Shown in pieces: positions 34,421 through 47,364 of a DNA stretch of 64,000 nt; position 1 is the stretch's first letter; every line of letters begins with the position of its first letter. A program made the position numbers and the translations under genes. Source of the stretch: Cenococcum geophilum 1.58 (Eukaryota; Ascomycota; Dothideomycetes; Gloniales; Gloniaceae); the NCBI GenBank assembly GCA_001692895.1, contig KV748218.1, positions 1,426,001 through 1,490,000 of the forward strand, in the 5' to 3' direction. The notes under the pieces are model-generated. The model ran no database searches, had not been told where the DNA came from, and saw nothing but the letters and a program-made list of their open reading frames with translations.

Positions 34421-37400
34421 TAGTTCAGCAGTCGCTCTTCCTAGGTCCCCCTTAAGTAACTTATTCTTTAGCGATTCCTCTTTATTAATATTGCCTAACC
34501 TTTTCTCTTCTAATACTCCTGTACCTTTCCTATAGCGTTTTTTAGGTTCTTTAGTAGCTCCTAGGTAGTCTCGTTGTAGCCTATCCACTTTACTTTATAC
34601 TATATTTTATTATCTATATCCTTATAACTAACGATCTTTAAAACTTACTATTTATCTTCCTCTTATCCTCTATACGTGTCTGCTTTATAGACTAGTAGCT
34701 TAATATTCCTATATACTGGCTCTAGCATTATAATATGCTATATAGGGTAGATCTTTATCTTAGCTGGTAGGTTTAATTTAAATATAACCAATAAAATTTT
34801 CTGTATAATTTTAAAAGGTCCTAGTTTAATATAGTCCAACTTCTTACTTAGTTGTTAACACTTAAAATTTTTATATAGTAGCTATACTTTATCTCCCTCC
34901 TTAAGATCTGGTCCCTTAGATCTCTTANTATNNTAGTACTTTTTNATNCTTTNCTNTACTACCTTAGCTNTTTCNNTAAGGTCTANATAAAGATTTATTA
35001 AACTCTTTATTCTTTACTTAACTATACTACTTATCTTCTTTACTTAATGTGGCGATAATAAGGTCCTTAGCTTATATCCGTAATTCGCCTTAAATAATAA
35101 CGTGCCCATTTCTTCTTATAGTATTGCATTATATATAAACTATATAACTAGTAATAGCGATACCTAATTATTCTGTACATAATTAATATAATGCCTTAGA
35201 TATTGTTTTAGTATCTAATTTAATCTTTCTATTTAACTGTCTGTCTGTAGATAATATATAGTAGAAGTTGCTATTTAAACTCTTTACTCTACTAAGAATA
35301 CTTCCTAAAATGCTACTATAAATCTTAGATCTCTATCCGATATAATCTTACTTAGTGCTCTATATCTTATAAACACTTCTTTAATATAGATTCTAGCGAT
35401 ATCTTCTACTAATATTTTTTCTAAATATGCTATAAAGTACCCCTACTTTATAAGCTTATCTACTATTACTAAAATCGCGTTATAATCTTGTCCGGTAATA
35501 GGGTCTCTTAATTTTAGTAACTTAATAATAAAGTCCTATAATATAACCTCCTATAGTCTTTCTAGTATTTTAACAGGTTATAGCTCTCTATATAGCTTAT
35601 ACCTTATTAGTTTATTTCTTTAGCAATCTAGATATTCTTTTATAACTTGCCTAGCTAGTCCCTAGATTCCATTAATAATATACTCCTCTTAAAGTCTTAA
35701 CACTAAGCCTGTAGCTCCGTTATATCCTTAAGTTAGTCCTTTATAAAATAACTTAATAAACTCCTTTATAATAGATCTTGGTACGTATATTGCTTCTTAA
35801 TTTTCGTACTACTCTAAGTCTAGATCCTCTATTTATATATCTAGGATCTTTTATATCTAATTACTTTTTAGTAATTTATGGGTCTTCTCTTCTTATATTA
35901 CTATAATCTTTGGATAATTATACCTAATTAATCTATCTGTATCCCTTCTTAATAAAGCCCCTAATGGCTTTTTATTGTTTTATAGTTTAGCCTTTCTGCT
36001 TAGAGCGTTTGCTTATATATTCTCTATACCTTTAGTATACTAAATCTTAAAATGGTATTCTGTAAGCATCTCCGCCTATCTAACCTATCTGCGATTAAGT
36101 TCTTTCGTTATTAGGAACCCCGTTAGGTTCTTATAATCTATTTTAACTATAAATAGTTTTTCTATACCTTATAAGAATAACCTTTATTCCTTTAGTACTA
36201 TAATTATACCTAATAACTCCTTATTATAGATGTTATAGTTTAGTTTTAGTAGTGTTATCTTTTAACTATAGTATGCCACTAGGTGCTATCTATCTTTATA
36301 TTTCTATAGAAAGCACGCTCCTAGTATATAGTCTAATATATCTATTTTAACTACTATCTCTAACTATGGTTAATAGATTTTAAGAACTAGCTCCTAGGTA
36401 AACAACTGTTTAATTCTCTTAAATAGTTCCTTTTATTCCTTTCCCTATGCCTATAGTTCTTCCTTCTTTATTAATTTTATAAGTGGCTTGATATCCTTTA
36501 ACTATTAAGCTATAAACCTTCTGCAGTAGTTGTAGAACCCTAGAAATAACCTTAACTATATTATATTTTCTAGTTCTTGCTAATTTACTATAGCCTTGAT
36601 CTTCTTTAGATCTATACTAAGTTGGCCTAGTTTAATAATAAATCTAACAAAATCTGTCTTCTTAGTAAAGAATTCGTATTTCTTAATTACTACTAGCATC
36701 TGTTTTTCTTGTAATCTCTTTAAGACCTATTTAACGTATTCTCTGTGTTCTTTTTTACTTATTAAGTAGATAATAATATTATTAAGGTATACCATAACAA
36801 ATTTATCTAAGTATTCTCTTAATATATTATTAATACGCTTCTAAAACGTTGCTAGTGCGTTTATAAGCCCGAATTGTATAACTAGTGGTTTATATAGTCC
36901 TTCTTTTGACCTAAAGGCTGCCTTCTATTTATTGCCTTCCTTAATTTTAATTTAATAGTACGCCTATCTTAGATCTATCTTTATAAAGATTTGCGCATTA
37001 CCAATCTTATCTTAGATTTCGCTAATTAAGGGTAAAGAATACCTATCCTTCCTAGTAATGCTGTTTAATTATCTATAGTTAATGCATAGCCTAAGTTTTC
37101 TATTCTTCTTTAGTACGAATAGTACTGGATATCCCGCTAATAACTGCGATGGTCTAATATATCCTTTTTAAAGATTTTCCTAGATAAACTCCTTAAGTGC
37201 CTATAACTCTTTTTCTGTTAACTTATAAGTTAGGTAGAACCTTAAACTTATTTCTAGTTCTAGCTCTATTTTATAGTCCTATACTATATAATCTAATAGC
37301 TTTTCGCTTTCTAGTGACTATAGCTTCTTACTATACTTATAGTATCTCTTTAGTATATGGCTTAATCCTTAATTAGTCTCCTTATATATCGCTCTAACTT

Positions 37401-37900
37401 AGTACTATACTAACTTAGTTTGTTATTATATTTTGCGTTATTATATATCTTTAATATTAACCTAACCTATAACCTAATTAATCTTTAGATTATATTCCTA
37501 TAACTAAGGCATTTCTAATACTGCCTTATTATTCCCTAATGGTAATATATTAAAAGATATCTTAACTTATCTCCCTTTAATGGTTATCTAAATTAGTCCT
37601 ATTTTAAGATTAATAATGCCTCCTCTATAGGCTATTAGATCTCCTAAAATTATTACTAATAGATAAGGGTGCTCTTTTTGCCTGTATGGTAGCCCTATCC
37701 TTTTAACTACTGCTAGTAAGATATGGTTTTGTATTACTCTACTATCTACTAACGCTTTAAACTGTTAATCTTGCTAATTAACTCTTAGATTTAAGTATTG
37801 TCCTTAAATTCCTTTAAGGGTCTAAGGCTCTATTACTAGCTCCCTCTAGTTTTATAGGCCTCTACTTTTCCTAACTATTAGCTGCTTAATCCTATTATAC
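34421..37900 (-). pseudogene. Gypsy E pol: protease, RT, RNase H, integrase, chromodomain
   Basis: Read leftwards. Protease near 37763-37560 starts K-A-L-V-D-S-R (Gly of D-S-G to Arg). RT at 37330-36700 has [10 protein letters not shown] and Y-L-N-N-I-I-I-Y near 36770-36795, so both catalytic Asp are Asn. RNase H lies to about 36000 and integrase at about 35830-34930. A probable chromodomain near 34690-34570 gives Y-S-I-K-stop-S-G...T-T. Eleven undetermined bases fall in the integrase tail. All stops are of RIP type. Confidence 0.87.
34928..34986. other. Cluster of eleven undetermined bases
   Basis: Single or double N at 34928, 34932-34933, 34945, 34948, 34953, 34956, 34970, 34975-34976 and 34986. 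The scatter looks like ambiguous consensus from collapsed repeat reads, not a scaffold gap. Confidence 0.95.
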
Positions 37901-39779
37901 TTAGCTTATTCTTTAGCCAATACTTAGTTTACTTTTTATCTTTAATATACTATAGATAGGTGTTCTCTAGATATTCCTACTATTATTATCTATTTAAGCA
38001 TTTTTCCGTAAGAAATCTTCCTAGTTAAAGTATTAAATCTTCTTCCTCTTAGACTTCTGCTAAATGCCAGCTATATATATACTTAGTATTCCTATACTAT
38101 TATTTATTTATTATCTAGTATATCCTTATAGGGTATTTCCGGTTCTTTTTCTTTAGATTCTTATATATCTTGTATATATTATCTATATATATAATCCATA
38201 ATAGCGTATAATATGCTAGGTACTTTAGGTTAACTCTTAACTTATCTTTATCTTTAAGTTTAAACCTTTATCGCACTAATCTAAATATTATAACTTCCTT
38301 CGTAGGTACTAAAACGCGCCTCTTACTTCTCTAGTCCTCTAATTATTCCTCTAAATCCTTTAATATTATAATTAAGGCTCCCTTAATATAATTTATTACT
38401 TTTTCCGTAATTAGATAGTCTTAGATAACTTTTTTATTTAACTATATATAGAAATCTTCCTACTTATTATTGTGTTATTGCCTATACTACTTTTAGTACA
38501 GCTGCTAGAGTATATATAGTCTGTCCGTAAAGAAGTATCTTCTTATTACTGCGTTATAACAGCCTTTTATATATTATTCTTTAAACCTAGTAGGAATCCC
38601 TAGATCCTCTTTATTTTCTAGTTTAATAAGCCACTTAGCTCTTAATATGCCTATTCTTAGCCTATTAATAATTCTTTATATAGGTACTCTGTCCCTTATA
38701 TAACCTAGTGTACTAAATCTTATATCTAGTTTCTTTTCTTACTATGCGATAATTTTTGCTCTAAACTTATCCATGGTTTCTTATTATTTACGTCTTATAA
38801 TTAGATCCTTAAAGTCCTCTTACTTCTTAATCGCTGTATTAACTTTTTAATCTTTAGGTTAAATACTATATTTACCTAGTAAGTCTTCTAGGTCTATATA
38901 TCTATCTCCTAATCTAACTGCTGTTTATATTATAGATTCCCTAATCTATAGCGAAGTCTCTTGCTTCTTTCTTATGGGTGTCCTTATTCGTACTCCGAAT
39001 TCTTAACCCCTTAGATTCTTTAACCCTAAGCTTGCTTCTTTCTTAAGCTACGCTCTAGCCTTAGTCTAACTAGGCTTTACTAGTGTCCTTGTCTTATCTT
39101 AAGAGTCCTAAATCTTACTTATCTCGTCTTAAGAGTTTTATACCTTTAGGAAACTTCATCCTAAGCTTATTTATATATTGCTAAACTAAGCAGTTACTCT
39201 ATCCTATTAGTTTTCGTCTATTATAGGTCCTTAAGCATGCCTTATTTTATCTTAAGAATCTTAGTTATCTTTTATCTTGTCTTAAGAATCTTAAGCCTTT
39301 AGCCTTTTGCCTTTATTAAGTGGTAAGCTAGCACTAGCAGTTATCTGCTTGCTTAATTATCTCTAAATATTACTCCTTCCATCTTATAAAGCAATGGATG
39401 CCGTATCTAATGGTGTTATAATACCCGTTACCGAACCTTGCTCTATAGCGGTCTTAGTCTCTACTTTTATTGCGTTATTAAGGTTTGGATACCCCTAGTT
39501 AGTTCCTTTACTATTCTTATCACTGTTAATTAATAAGTACTCTAACTCCATTATTATTATTACTAATTATTATCCGTATATTACTATAATATCTTAATCT
39601 AGCTTATAGAGTTAATCTTATTTTTTATCTAACTCTTTAGTTCCCTTAAGTCCTCTTAACTCTAGCTCTTATAGCTAATAGCTTGCACTATACTTAGTGT
39701 CTTTATAAATTCGGTATGCGTTATTATAACAAAACGCAAAACTTCTAATTAAATATTCTTTTGTTCCTCGCAGTATACT
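37901..39779 (-). pseudogene. Gypsy E gag-pol linker region
   Basis: RIPed, coding-like sequence between the Gag zinc knuckle and the protease, about 1.9 kb and longer than in D or A. Short repeats of the type TCTTAAGA.TC (about 39060-39300) suggest a low-complexity Ser/Asp/Lys segment. No domain recognised. Confidence 0.45.
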
Positions 39780-40901
39780 ATTATTCCTCTATACGTCTGT
39801 GTTATATACTACTAATCTAGTTCCCTTTACTGCGTAATAACTCTAACTACTTCTACAGTCTCTGGCGAAATAACCCTATTTTCCACAATTTATATAAGCT
39901 CCCTCTTTAAACCATTGCTTTTGTTATAGAGTCCGCTTAAACGTCTTCTATTACTAAGATCCTTAGTTTAGCCTATACTCCTTAGTCCTATAATTACTTA
40001 ATCCTTAACCTCTAGGTTTCTATAGTTTCTTACTCCATTTCTTATAGGTTTCTTTAGTACTACTTAGGTCTATTAGCTTTACGCTATACCATATTTTCTA
40101 ATTTAGCTTAGGTTGTTGAATACTCTGCGTCTTATATAACTATAGAACTTTATCCTAGCCCTTCTTAGCCTATTCCCTTTAGTAGATCCTATTGTCGATC
40201 TTTATTACTTAATCTATTAGTTCCCTTAGGGTATCCGCATCTTCTATTAGAATAATTGCGTCCTAGACTTTAGCCTTAAGTCTCTATTTATACTATACCA
40301 TAAGCGCCTTATTATTCCACTTAGCTTATATTACTAGCGTTTAGAACTACGTTATATACTTAATTGCTAAGGTTCATTACATAATATCTTAGAGTTTCCT
40401 TTCTACTATAGTCGTTGCCTCTAGATCTTCAAACATTTATATAAGTCGCTCCGCAAACCCTCCCTAACTTAAGAACATAAACCGTACCTCTTAGTTTGTT
40501 ATTGTCATTTTATTTACTTATATCTCTATAAGGTAAGGCTTAAACCATTTAAGTGCTCTTCCTAATAAGAATAATCCTACGTATACTACTTAATCCATAG
40601 TTATTACCAGTTTTGTTCCCTCTTACGCAACCTTAAAGTATATTTACGTAAGGAATCCTTTAAGCTTTAATCTCTCCCTTAAGAATCTTTTAATTAATAG
40701 TAACTTAACCTTTACTGCTCCTATCCCATTAACCCTATTTTTAAGTACTACGTTATCTCCTATTAACTAGTCAACTATTGCTTGTAACTGTCCTACTATT
40801 ATAGGTTATTGTAAATTAGTATCTGCTATACTAGTATCGTTACCTAATCTTAACGTAGTTGCCGCCGTTAATAGCGTCGTAGTAGCTGCTTTTAGTGGCA
40901 T
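39780..40901 (-). pseudogene. Gypsy E gag with zinc knuckle
   Basis: ATG complement at 40899-40901 gives M-P-L-K-A-A-T-T-T-L, 40 bp from the LTR. The middle resembles the Retrotrans_gag capsid fold (L-G-R-A-L-K-W-F near 40545). A zinc knuckle at about 39850-39895 reads Y-I-N-C-G-K-stop-G-Y-F-A-R-D-C, with the first Cys and the His converted to Tyr. Confidence 0.85.
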
Positions 40902-40941
40902 ATTATTCGACTTATTAAAACCGTAACTATAGTAGTAATTA

Positions 40942-41362
40942 TATAACGGAGCCTTATAGTAGGAATTACGGTGGACTTGTTAATGGGCTAGGTATATAGG
41001 TATTATAAGTAAGTTAATAACGTAATAATAACTAGTGGAGTGGTTGCCCAATAGATTAACTCTAATTGTATTCTAAGAATTACTACAAGGAAGGAACTAT
41101 CTAAGTAGGGACTAAGGGTCCTTAAATACACAACCGTACTCCTAAGAAAGTCGTTGCTTTATCTGCTCTGTCTACTCTATTCGCTCTATTATAGATCTCG
41201 TAGATTACATAGATTACATAGATTATATCACATAACTCTGCTTACCATTCCTTATCACATAATTCTATGGGTTCCATCCTGGACCGTGCTTATATTAACT
41301 AACTAGCTTCTTCTAACTCCTTTCCAAGTAGTCATAACATTGTACTTAAAGCGTTCGTAACA
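40942..41362 (-). repeat. 5' LTR of Gypsy E
   Basis: 421 bp, paired with 33355-33775. Outer end CGTAACA followed by CATAT. Confidence 0.95.
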
Positions 41363-44300
41363 CATATTAACATATTTAGATTTAATGGCAAACGCACCGT
41401 CTTAGGCCGTATTACCTATATAGTATTCTTAAGACTCTAATAGTACCTAAACTATAAAGAACTGATTAGGCTTTTTATTACCACCCTAGGTCACTTAGTA
41501 ATCCTTAGATAACTCTAGATAAAGCTATATAAGGTGACTATTAATTAGGATAACCTTAAGCTTCTATTTACCGCCTTTTACTATAAGTAGAAGTGCCTTA
41601 TAACTTACTGCTTAGACCTAAAACTAAAATCCGAAAAATCTACTAAGATCTACTAGCCTAAGAATTCTACCAAATTCTACTAATGTAAGACTTCCACCGA
41701 TATCTACTAAGGATCTAAAAATTCTACTAAACCCTATAAATAGACCCTAAGTACTATACCACCCCATACTAAGTAAAAGCTTAAGCTTATTATACGAAAG
41801 TACTAGAAGAACTAGTACTCTATTATAAAGAGTATACTTAAGGAACCTAAACCTAAATCTAATACTAACTCCGCACCTAATACTGAACCTAAAGCTAAAT
41901 AGGAAGCTATGTAAGAAACTATAGATAATCCAAGCGAGCTTAGCACCTTAGATATCCGTATAATTAGAGCTACCCCGCTAGTGCAACTTGCTAAGAAACC
42001 CGAGCATACGATCTTCGCTGTTACAATAGCCGATATTAAGAAGGCCTTAGTACTAAAGAAGCATACTAACCCTACTATAAAGGTACTAGTAAAGTATTAT
42101 TATCGCCTAGATATATTCTTATAAAAGGAAGCTAATAAGCTACCGGAATACCGACTATATAACCATAAGATTATACTTAAAGAAGGAAAGCAGCCTAGGT
42201 TTAGACCCTTATATAGAATATCCTAAAATAAACTCTAAGTGCTATAAAAGTATTTAGACGAGAACCTAAGTAAAGGATTTATTAGAGTAAGCTTATCGCC
42301 TATAGCCGTACTAGTAATCTTTATTAAGAAACCTAGCGGCGGTTTACGCTTCTATGTAGACTACTAAGCTCTTAATACCGTTACTATTAAGAACTAATAT
42401 CCGATCCTATTAATATAAGAGACGCTAAACCGACTAAGTAAGGCTTGTTACTATATAAAGCTTAATATTATCTCTATATTTAACCGTCTCTATATTATAA
42501 AAGGAGACAAATGGCTTACTATATTTTGTACCCAATATAGACTATTTAAGTACTTAGTAATACCCTTTAGCCTTATAAATGCTCTAAGCTCGTTTTAATA
42601 TTATATAAATAATACCCCGCGCCCCTACCTAAACATCTTCTATACTGCTTATATTAACAATATCCTAATATATAGTAATAACCTAACTGAATATTAGAAA
42701 TACGTTGACTTTGTCCTATAAGCCCTATATAGAGCTAGTCTATAATTAGATATAGATAAATACGAGTTTTATATAATAGAAGTTCTATACCTTAGACTTC
42801 TTATTTCTATAAATAGTATACAAATGGACCTAAGGAAAGTTAAAGTAATTGTAAACTAGTAAGAACCTGAGAACGTTAAGGACGTAAGAGCCTTTATAGG
42901 ATTTGCTAATTTCTACTAATGGTTTATTAATAACTTCTCCGCCATAGTTTTACCCCTTAAAGCTCTAACCTAAAAGGATAAAGTTTTTGTCTTTAATAAG
43001 GAATGTAAGAAGGCCTTTACCTATTTAAAGGTTATATTTACTATTGCGCCCGTGCTCTAATACTTTAACCTAAACTAAATAAGTGTTATAAAAGCCGACT
43101 TATATAACTATATTACTAGAGGTATCCTGTCTTAATATAATAAGGATGGAGTATTGCACCCTATAGTATACTTTTTAAAATAACTAAGCCTAGCCGAATA
43201 TAACTACGAGATTTATAATAAGGAATTATTAGCTATTATTAAATATTTTAAATAATGGCGACCTAAACTAGAAGGCGCTGGATTTCTAATTAAGGTCCTT
43301 AGCGACTATAAGAACCTATAGTACTTTACGACCACGAAACAGCTAAGTTATTATTAGGCCCGCTAGTTAGAATATCTGTCTTATTTCTAATTCTTAATTA
43401 CGTACTGTCTGGGTGTTTAAGGTTAGAAGCCTAACGCCCTAACCTAATACTTGTAAGACGCGCTAACCCTAAAAAAAGCGCGCTCTTACTAAAATTAGAC
43501 CCTACTTTGCCCTAAACTATTTAACCCCCCTACTAAAGACCTTATAGTACACGTCCTTGAAATAACTAATTGATTGATTAAACAGATTATAGTTAATAAA
43601 TACCCAAATAATAAGTTTATCTAAAAGACGCTTAAGCTAATATATAATGGCATTAGACGCTCTAAAAAGATTTCTCTAAGTAAATGCGAAGCCTGTGGAA
43701 ACCGCTTGTATTACTAAAACCGCCTAGTTATACCTAACTATAACAAACTTAAGCTTAAGCTCCTTAAATATATATACGACCTACTAGTAGCCAGCTACCT
43801 AGGATAAGAAAAAACCCTAGAACTGCTTTAATAAGAATACTATTAGCCGAATATATATAATATAACATAAAGGTATATCTCTAGCTGCTATATCTGCTAA
43901 CGAGCTAAAGCTTTATATAAGACGTATAACGGCCTCCTAAAGCCACTACCTATTCCGGACCGAAGATAGAAGGATATTTTAATTAACTTTGTTATTGACC
44001 TCCTTGTAAATAAAGGCTGTATAAATATTATAGTAGTTATAGACCGACTATTTAAGATAAGGTACTTAATTGCCTACCCTAATATATTAACGCCTACTAT
44101 TGCCTAACTGTTTCTGGATTATATATAAAAACTCTACAAACTCCCTAAAACAATTATCTCCAATAAAGGTAGCCAGTTTATCTTTATATTTTAGAAAGAA
44201 CTAACTACCTAACTCCGCATTAAAGTACTGCTGTCTATTATATATTACCTAGAAATAGACAGTTAAATGGAACGTGTAAACGCTATAATAAAATAGTATA

Positions 44301-45076
44301 TCCGGATATATATATTATATTTATAAAATAACTAGATTAACTAGCTTATATTTACTAAGTTTACTACAAATAATTCTGTCTTAAAAACTATAAAGGTCTC
44401 CCTATTCCTAGCTAATTACAGCTAGCACCTATAAATAGGTTTTAAACCTTTTAGTAATGTTCCTTGCCCCGCTTATTATGCCTTATAAGTTATAGAAGTA
44501 AATTAATTTATAGAGAAGATAGAGGAACTATAACGGTTCCTTACTAATGAAATAATATAGGCCTAATCTGTTTATAAAGCTGCAGCGAATAAGAAATAAA
44601 CCCTAGCACTAGCCTGCTAAATTGGTAACTTTATTTGGCTAAATATAAGAAACCTAAATATAAAACAACCTACTAAGAAACTTAATTAGAAGAACACTAG
44701 CCCTTATAAGATTAAGAAGGTTATTTCCTCTTACGCCTACTAACTAAAGCTCCCTAATACGGTTAAAATCCACCCTGTATTTTATACGTTAGTCCTCTAC
44801 CCTACTACCCCTATATTAAATGCCCTGCCTAGATAGATATAAGACCCTCCCCTACTAGTTAAAGTGGATGGTAAGAATAAGTACTTTATTAAAAAAATTA
44901 ATAATATTAAGTATAATAAACGGAAACGCTAATATATATATCTTATAAAATAGAGAGGCTTTACTAAGCCCTTATGGGAACCCGTTAACTCTATAGGACT
45001 TATATAAGCTATAGAAGACTTTTATAAACTCCACTTAGAACTACTATAGCCCCATCTTATAGAAGCTCGAGTTTAA
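41363..45076 (+). pseudogene. Gypsy A pol: RT, RNase H, integrase, chromodomain
   Basis: Continues the protease frame after E to TAA at 45074-45076. A low-complexity linker lies at 41630-41890. RT at 42190-42700 has K-K-P-S-G-G-L-R-F and Y-I-N-N-I-L-I-Y (from 42650; both Asp to Asn). RNase H follows, then integrase with C-E-A-C-G zinc ligands near 43690, I-D-R-L-F near 44040 and the D-D-E core to 44300. A chromodomain at about 44870-45030 reads K-Y-F-I-K-K-I...Y-L-I-K-stop-R-G-F...W-E-P. No indel relative to the gag-pol plan is seen; the damage is all substitution. Confidence 0.92.
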
Positions 45077-45087
45077 GGGGGGGGTAC
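45077..45087 (+). other. Polypurine tract of Gypsy A
   Basis: GGGGGGGGTAC between the pol stop and the 3' LTR. Confidence 0.8.
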
Positions 45088-45458
45088 TGTTATAGGATAC
45101 CCCTGTAACACCTTATACACATCTACCTATTTCTACTAACTTAGCAATTAGAGACTAACCACGAAATGGCAATTTAATAGCAATCTAATGGCAATCTAAT
45201 GGTAATCTATGGCATTCTGCTATATTCTGCCAAGTCCTACCACATTCTGCTAAGTTTTGCTAGGACTACGACCTAAACCCTATTCTGCCCTATATATATA
45301 TTAACTAAGCAACTAAGTCAACAATATATGCCCTTTCTTCCCATTTTCCTACCTTCTTTCCTTATATAACGTCTTAATCTCATTATATAGTTTATATATA
45401 TAGCTTAATAATATCTACTTTGCTATATATTATCGTCGCTTATACTTACTCTATAACA
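45088..45458 (+). repeat. 3' LTR of Gypsy A
   Basis: 371 bp, starts TGTTATAGGATACCCC, ends CTATAACA, followed by ATACC. Confidence 0.96.
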
Positions 45459-45463
45459 ATACC

Positions 45464-46178
45464 TACTGTACGGGCTAAGTAGGGCTCCTCTTATACAAAA
45501 TCTTATCTAGTTATAATGATTTTAGTAGAGCTACCTTAATGATATTTTTAAAAGTCAGATTATTGTAATATAGTACAATATTATTATATACCCTATATTG
45601 TAATAAGGGGGTTTTACTATAAATAACTAGGTTAGCTAAATAAGTATAATAAATAGAAATATAAGATAGAACTTAAGAATTATTAATAACTACTAGATAA
45701 GTACCGTAAGTAGGATACCCTAGCCTTATAGCTAAAGCGTAGGTAAAAAGTAAGCTCTGCTACTAAGATATAACCTATACTAAAGCAAAGTAGAGGATAT
45801 CCTAAGGGATTAAAGAATAAGCTAATACTTATAGTAAGAGCTGCGGTATATATATAGGGTAAAGCGTAATTTATTAATATCCTATATAAGCTACACTCTA
45901 ATATAACCTAGCTACGCTAATAACTTATAGGCGACTCGCAGGCGACTTATAGGTAGGGCTATAGTATACATTGGAAACGAAGCTTAATTTAGAGGGCACC
46001 CTTCCTAAACCTAATCCGTTACTCTATACTAGCTTAGTAGACTATCTATATATTAGAGAATAGGCCTATCTATAACTAGGGTCTATTTAACTGGGGTCTA
46101 TAACCTACTAGTAACCTACTAGTAATAACCTATACTAATAACTTATATACTATTCTATATATATACTATATAGATAAT
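45464..46178. other. Strongly RIPed spacer after Gypsy A
   Basis: No gene recognised. By the nesting logic it should continue element C, but I cannot align it to the integrase of B, D or A. It has runs of CTATAACCTACTAGTAA near 46105-46140. Confidence 0.45.
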
Positions 46179-46400
46179 GCGTAAGGCTAAAGTATAAGTT
46201 AGCGGTAGGTTTAATAGTATATAGCCTTACTATCTATAAATCTAGCTATATATAAGTAACCTATAACCTACCTATAAAGTATATACGGCGCTATACTAGT
46301 ATAGCGCAAGGCTAAAGCATAGGTTAGTAGTGGGTTTAATAGGTATATAGCTTTACCGTCTATAAATCTAGCTATATATAAATAACCTATAACCTATCTA
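46179..46400. repeat. Two tandem copies of a ~125-bp unit
   Basis: GCGTAAGGCTAAAGTATAAGTTAG at 46179 recurs as GCGCAAGGCTAAAGCATAGGTTAG at 46304. The copies stay similar to the CCTATAACCTAYCTAT end. The second copy ends where remnant F begins. Confidence 0.75.
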
Positions 46401-46628
46401 TATTAGCGACTTAGTTAATTAAGGTATAAGTATAGTAAAAAGGGATGCATGCAAGCCTATATAATTGGACTATCTATAAACGAGGTTCTAAAGCTAAAGG
46501 AAAGAAAAGGAAAAGATAAGTAGTAATGCGAGGAGTTATATACACTCCTTAGTTACGTAAGGGTTACGTAAGCTCTACGTCTACTATAACGTCTACTATA
46601 ACTGCCGCTTTCTGCTAGTGCTGTAATA
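46401..46628 (-). repeat. 3' LTR of Gypsy F
   Basis: Starts TATTACAGC and ends GCTAATA on the minus strand. It shares its ends and much of its outer half with 55332-55599 (268 bp), but the middle differs, so the two come from different subfamilies or insertions. Confidence 0.7.
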
Positions 46629-46679
46629 TTACCCCCCCCCCTCTGTAAAAGCCTGCCCTTAGGCTTTATATATCCGTAT

Positions 46680-46870
46680 TATATCTATAGGGCGTTTTTA
46701 TCTTTATACTCTTCTAGTAGCTTATTATCTTTATTATACTAGCATTCTATCTATTTATCTAGGTACTTTAGCAGTTTAGGTTTATTAGGGTAATAGCTAT
46801 AGAATTCTTAAAGCCTATAGGAACCGCTAATAAAGTTCTATATAGGGTATTATATTAGCATTTTATTGGG
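46680..46870 (-). pseudogene. C-terminal Pol/chromodomain tail of Gypsy F
   Basis: Reads E-F-Y-S-Y-Y-P-N-K-P, L-L-K-Y-L-D-K-stop-I-E-C, then Y-N-K-D-N-K-L-L-E-E-Y-K-D-K-N-A-L. This matches the D Pol end (Y-P-N-A-P..., L-D-K-W-I-E-C-W-Y-N-K-D-D-K-L-P-E-E-Y) residue by residue. The chromodomain core upstream of it is lost. Confidence 0.8.
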
Positions 46871-47090
46871 GTGCTAAGATCCTAAAGGCCTCCTAATAGG
46901 ATTTTAACTTTCCTAGAGGTCCTAAAGGTCCTAGAAGGCTCCTAGTAGGCTCCTAATAGGACTTTAATTTTCCTAATCGTCCTAATAGGCTCCTAGTAAG
47001 ATCTTTAATTTTCTAATTATCCTATAAGGGTCCTAATAGGAAACTAGTATTTCCTAATTATCCTATTAGGTTCCTAGCAGGATACCCCCT
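46871..47090. repeat. Minisatellite 1: CCTAATAGG/GACTTTAATTTT units
   Basis: Imperfect tandem units combining TCCTAATAGGAYTTTAATTTTCCTAAT and TCCTAGTAGGCTCCTAATAGG. The same unit reappears at 48030-48130. Confidence 0.75.
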
Positions 47091-47215
47091 AAGCAATACC
47101 CCTTCTAACCCCTCCCCTTCCCTAAAGCGACACCTCCTATATATACCCTTAAGCGATATACCCCTAAATGCAATACTCCCCCCTAATGCAACACTACCCT
47201 ATATGCGTGTCTACG
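47091..47215. repeat. Minisatellite 2: C-rich CCCYTAARYGCRAYAY units
   Basis: About six imperfect units of 16-20 bp (CCCCCTAAGCAATACCCC, CCCTTAAGCGATATACCCC, CCCTAATGCAACACTACCC). The units are not the CCCTAA telomere hexamer. Confidence 0.65.
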
Positions 47216-47364
47216 CGATATATAGCGCTATTGGGTCCCCACTATATTTCTAATAGCCTTTACATACCTTTACTAAGTTACCCCCTTTATAGCCACCTTA
47301 TTTTTTTTTTCCTTCCTTATATCCTCTATACCTTAGAAGGCACTAAAACAGTAGCTAGAACTAA

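Larger units (their letters stand above)
33355..41362 (-). mobile_element. Ty3/Gypsy chromovirus E, nested in Gypsy A on the opposite strand
   Basis: 421-bp LTRs at 33355-33775 and 40942-41362, TG...CA ends, and target CATAT duplicated at 33350-33354 and 41363-41367. Removing it rejoins A to a sequence that matches the uninterrupted copy A2 at about 3250-3265. Genes read leftwards: gag, protease, RT, RNase H, integrase, chromodomain. Confidence 0.96.
31497..45458 (+). mobile_element. Ty3/Gypsy element A, host of nested element E
   Basis: 371-bp LTRs (31497-31867 and 45088-45458), flanked by exact ATACC duplications (31492-31496 and 45459-45463). Gag, protease, RT, RNase H, integrase and a C-terminal chromodomain follow in Gypsy order. 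It is split at 33354/41363 by element E. Without E it is about 5.95 kb. A2 at the window start is the same family. Confidence 0.96.
46401..46870 (-). mobile_element. Truncated Gypsy F: 3' LTR plus C-terminal pol tail
   Basis: A minus-strand remnant of a relative of D. From right to left: pol tail (46870-46680), the conserved AAGCCTAAGGGCAGGCTTTT block, a G10 polypurine tract (46632-46641), and a 228-bp LTR (46401-46628). The rest of the element is missing: to the right, similarity stops at a minisatellite. A related LTR at 55332-55599 has its own target duplication and is not its partner. Confidence 0.72.

Noticed and set aside
34349..34588. 79-codon minus-strand open frame as a gene
   Set aside because: It overlaps the chromodomain end of Gypsy E in another frame.
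45464..46178. Continuation of Gypsy C integrase after element A
   Set aside because: Expected from nesting, but I could not match it to the integrase of any other element here, so it is left as unassigned spacer.
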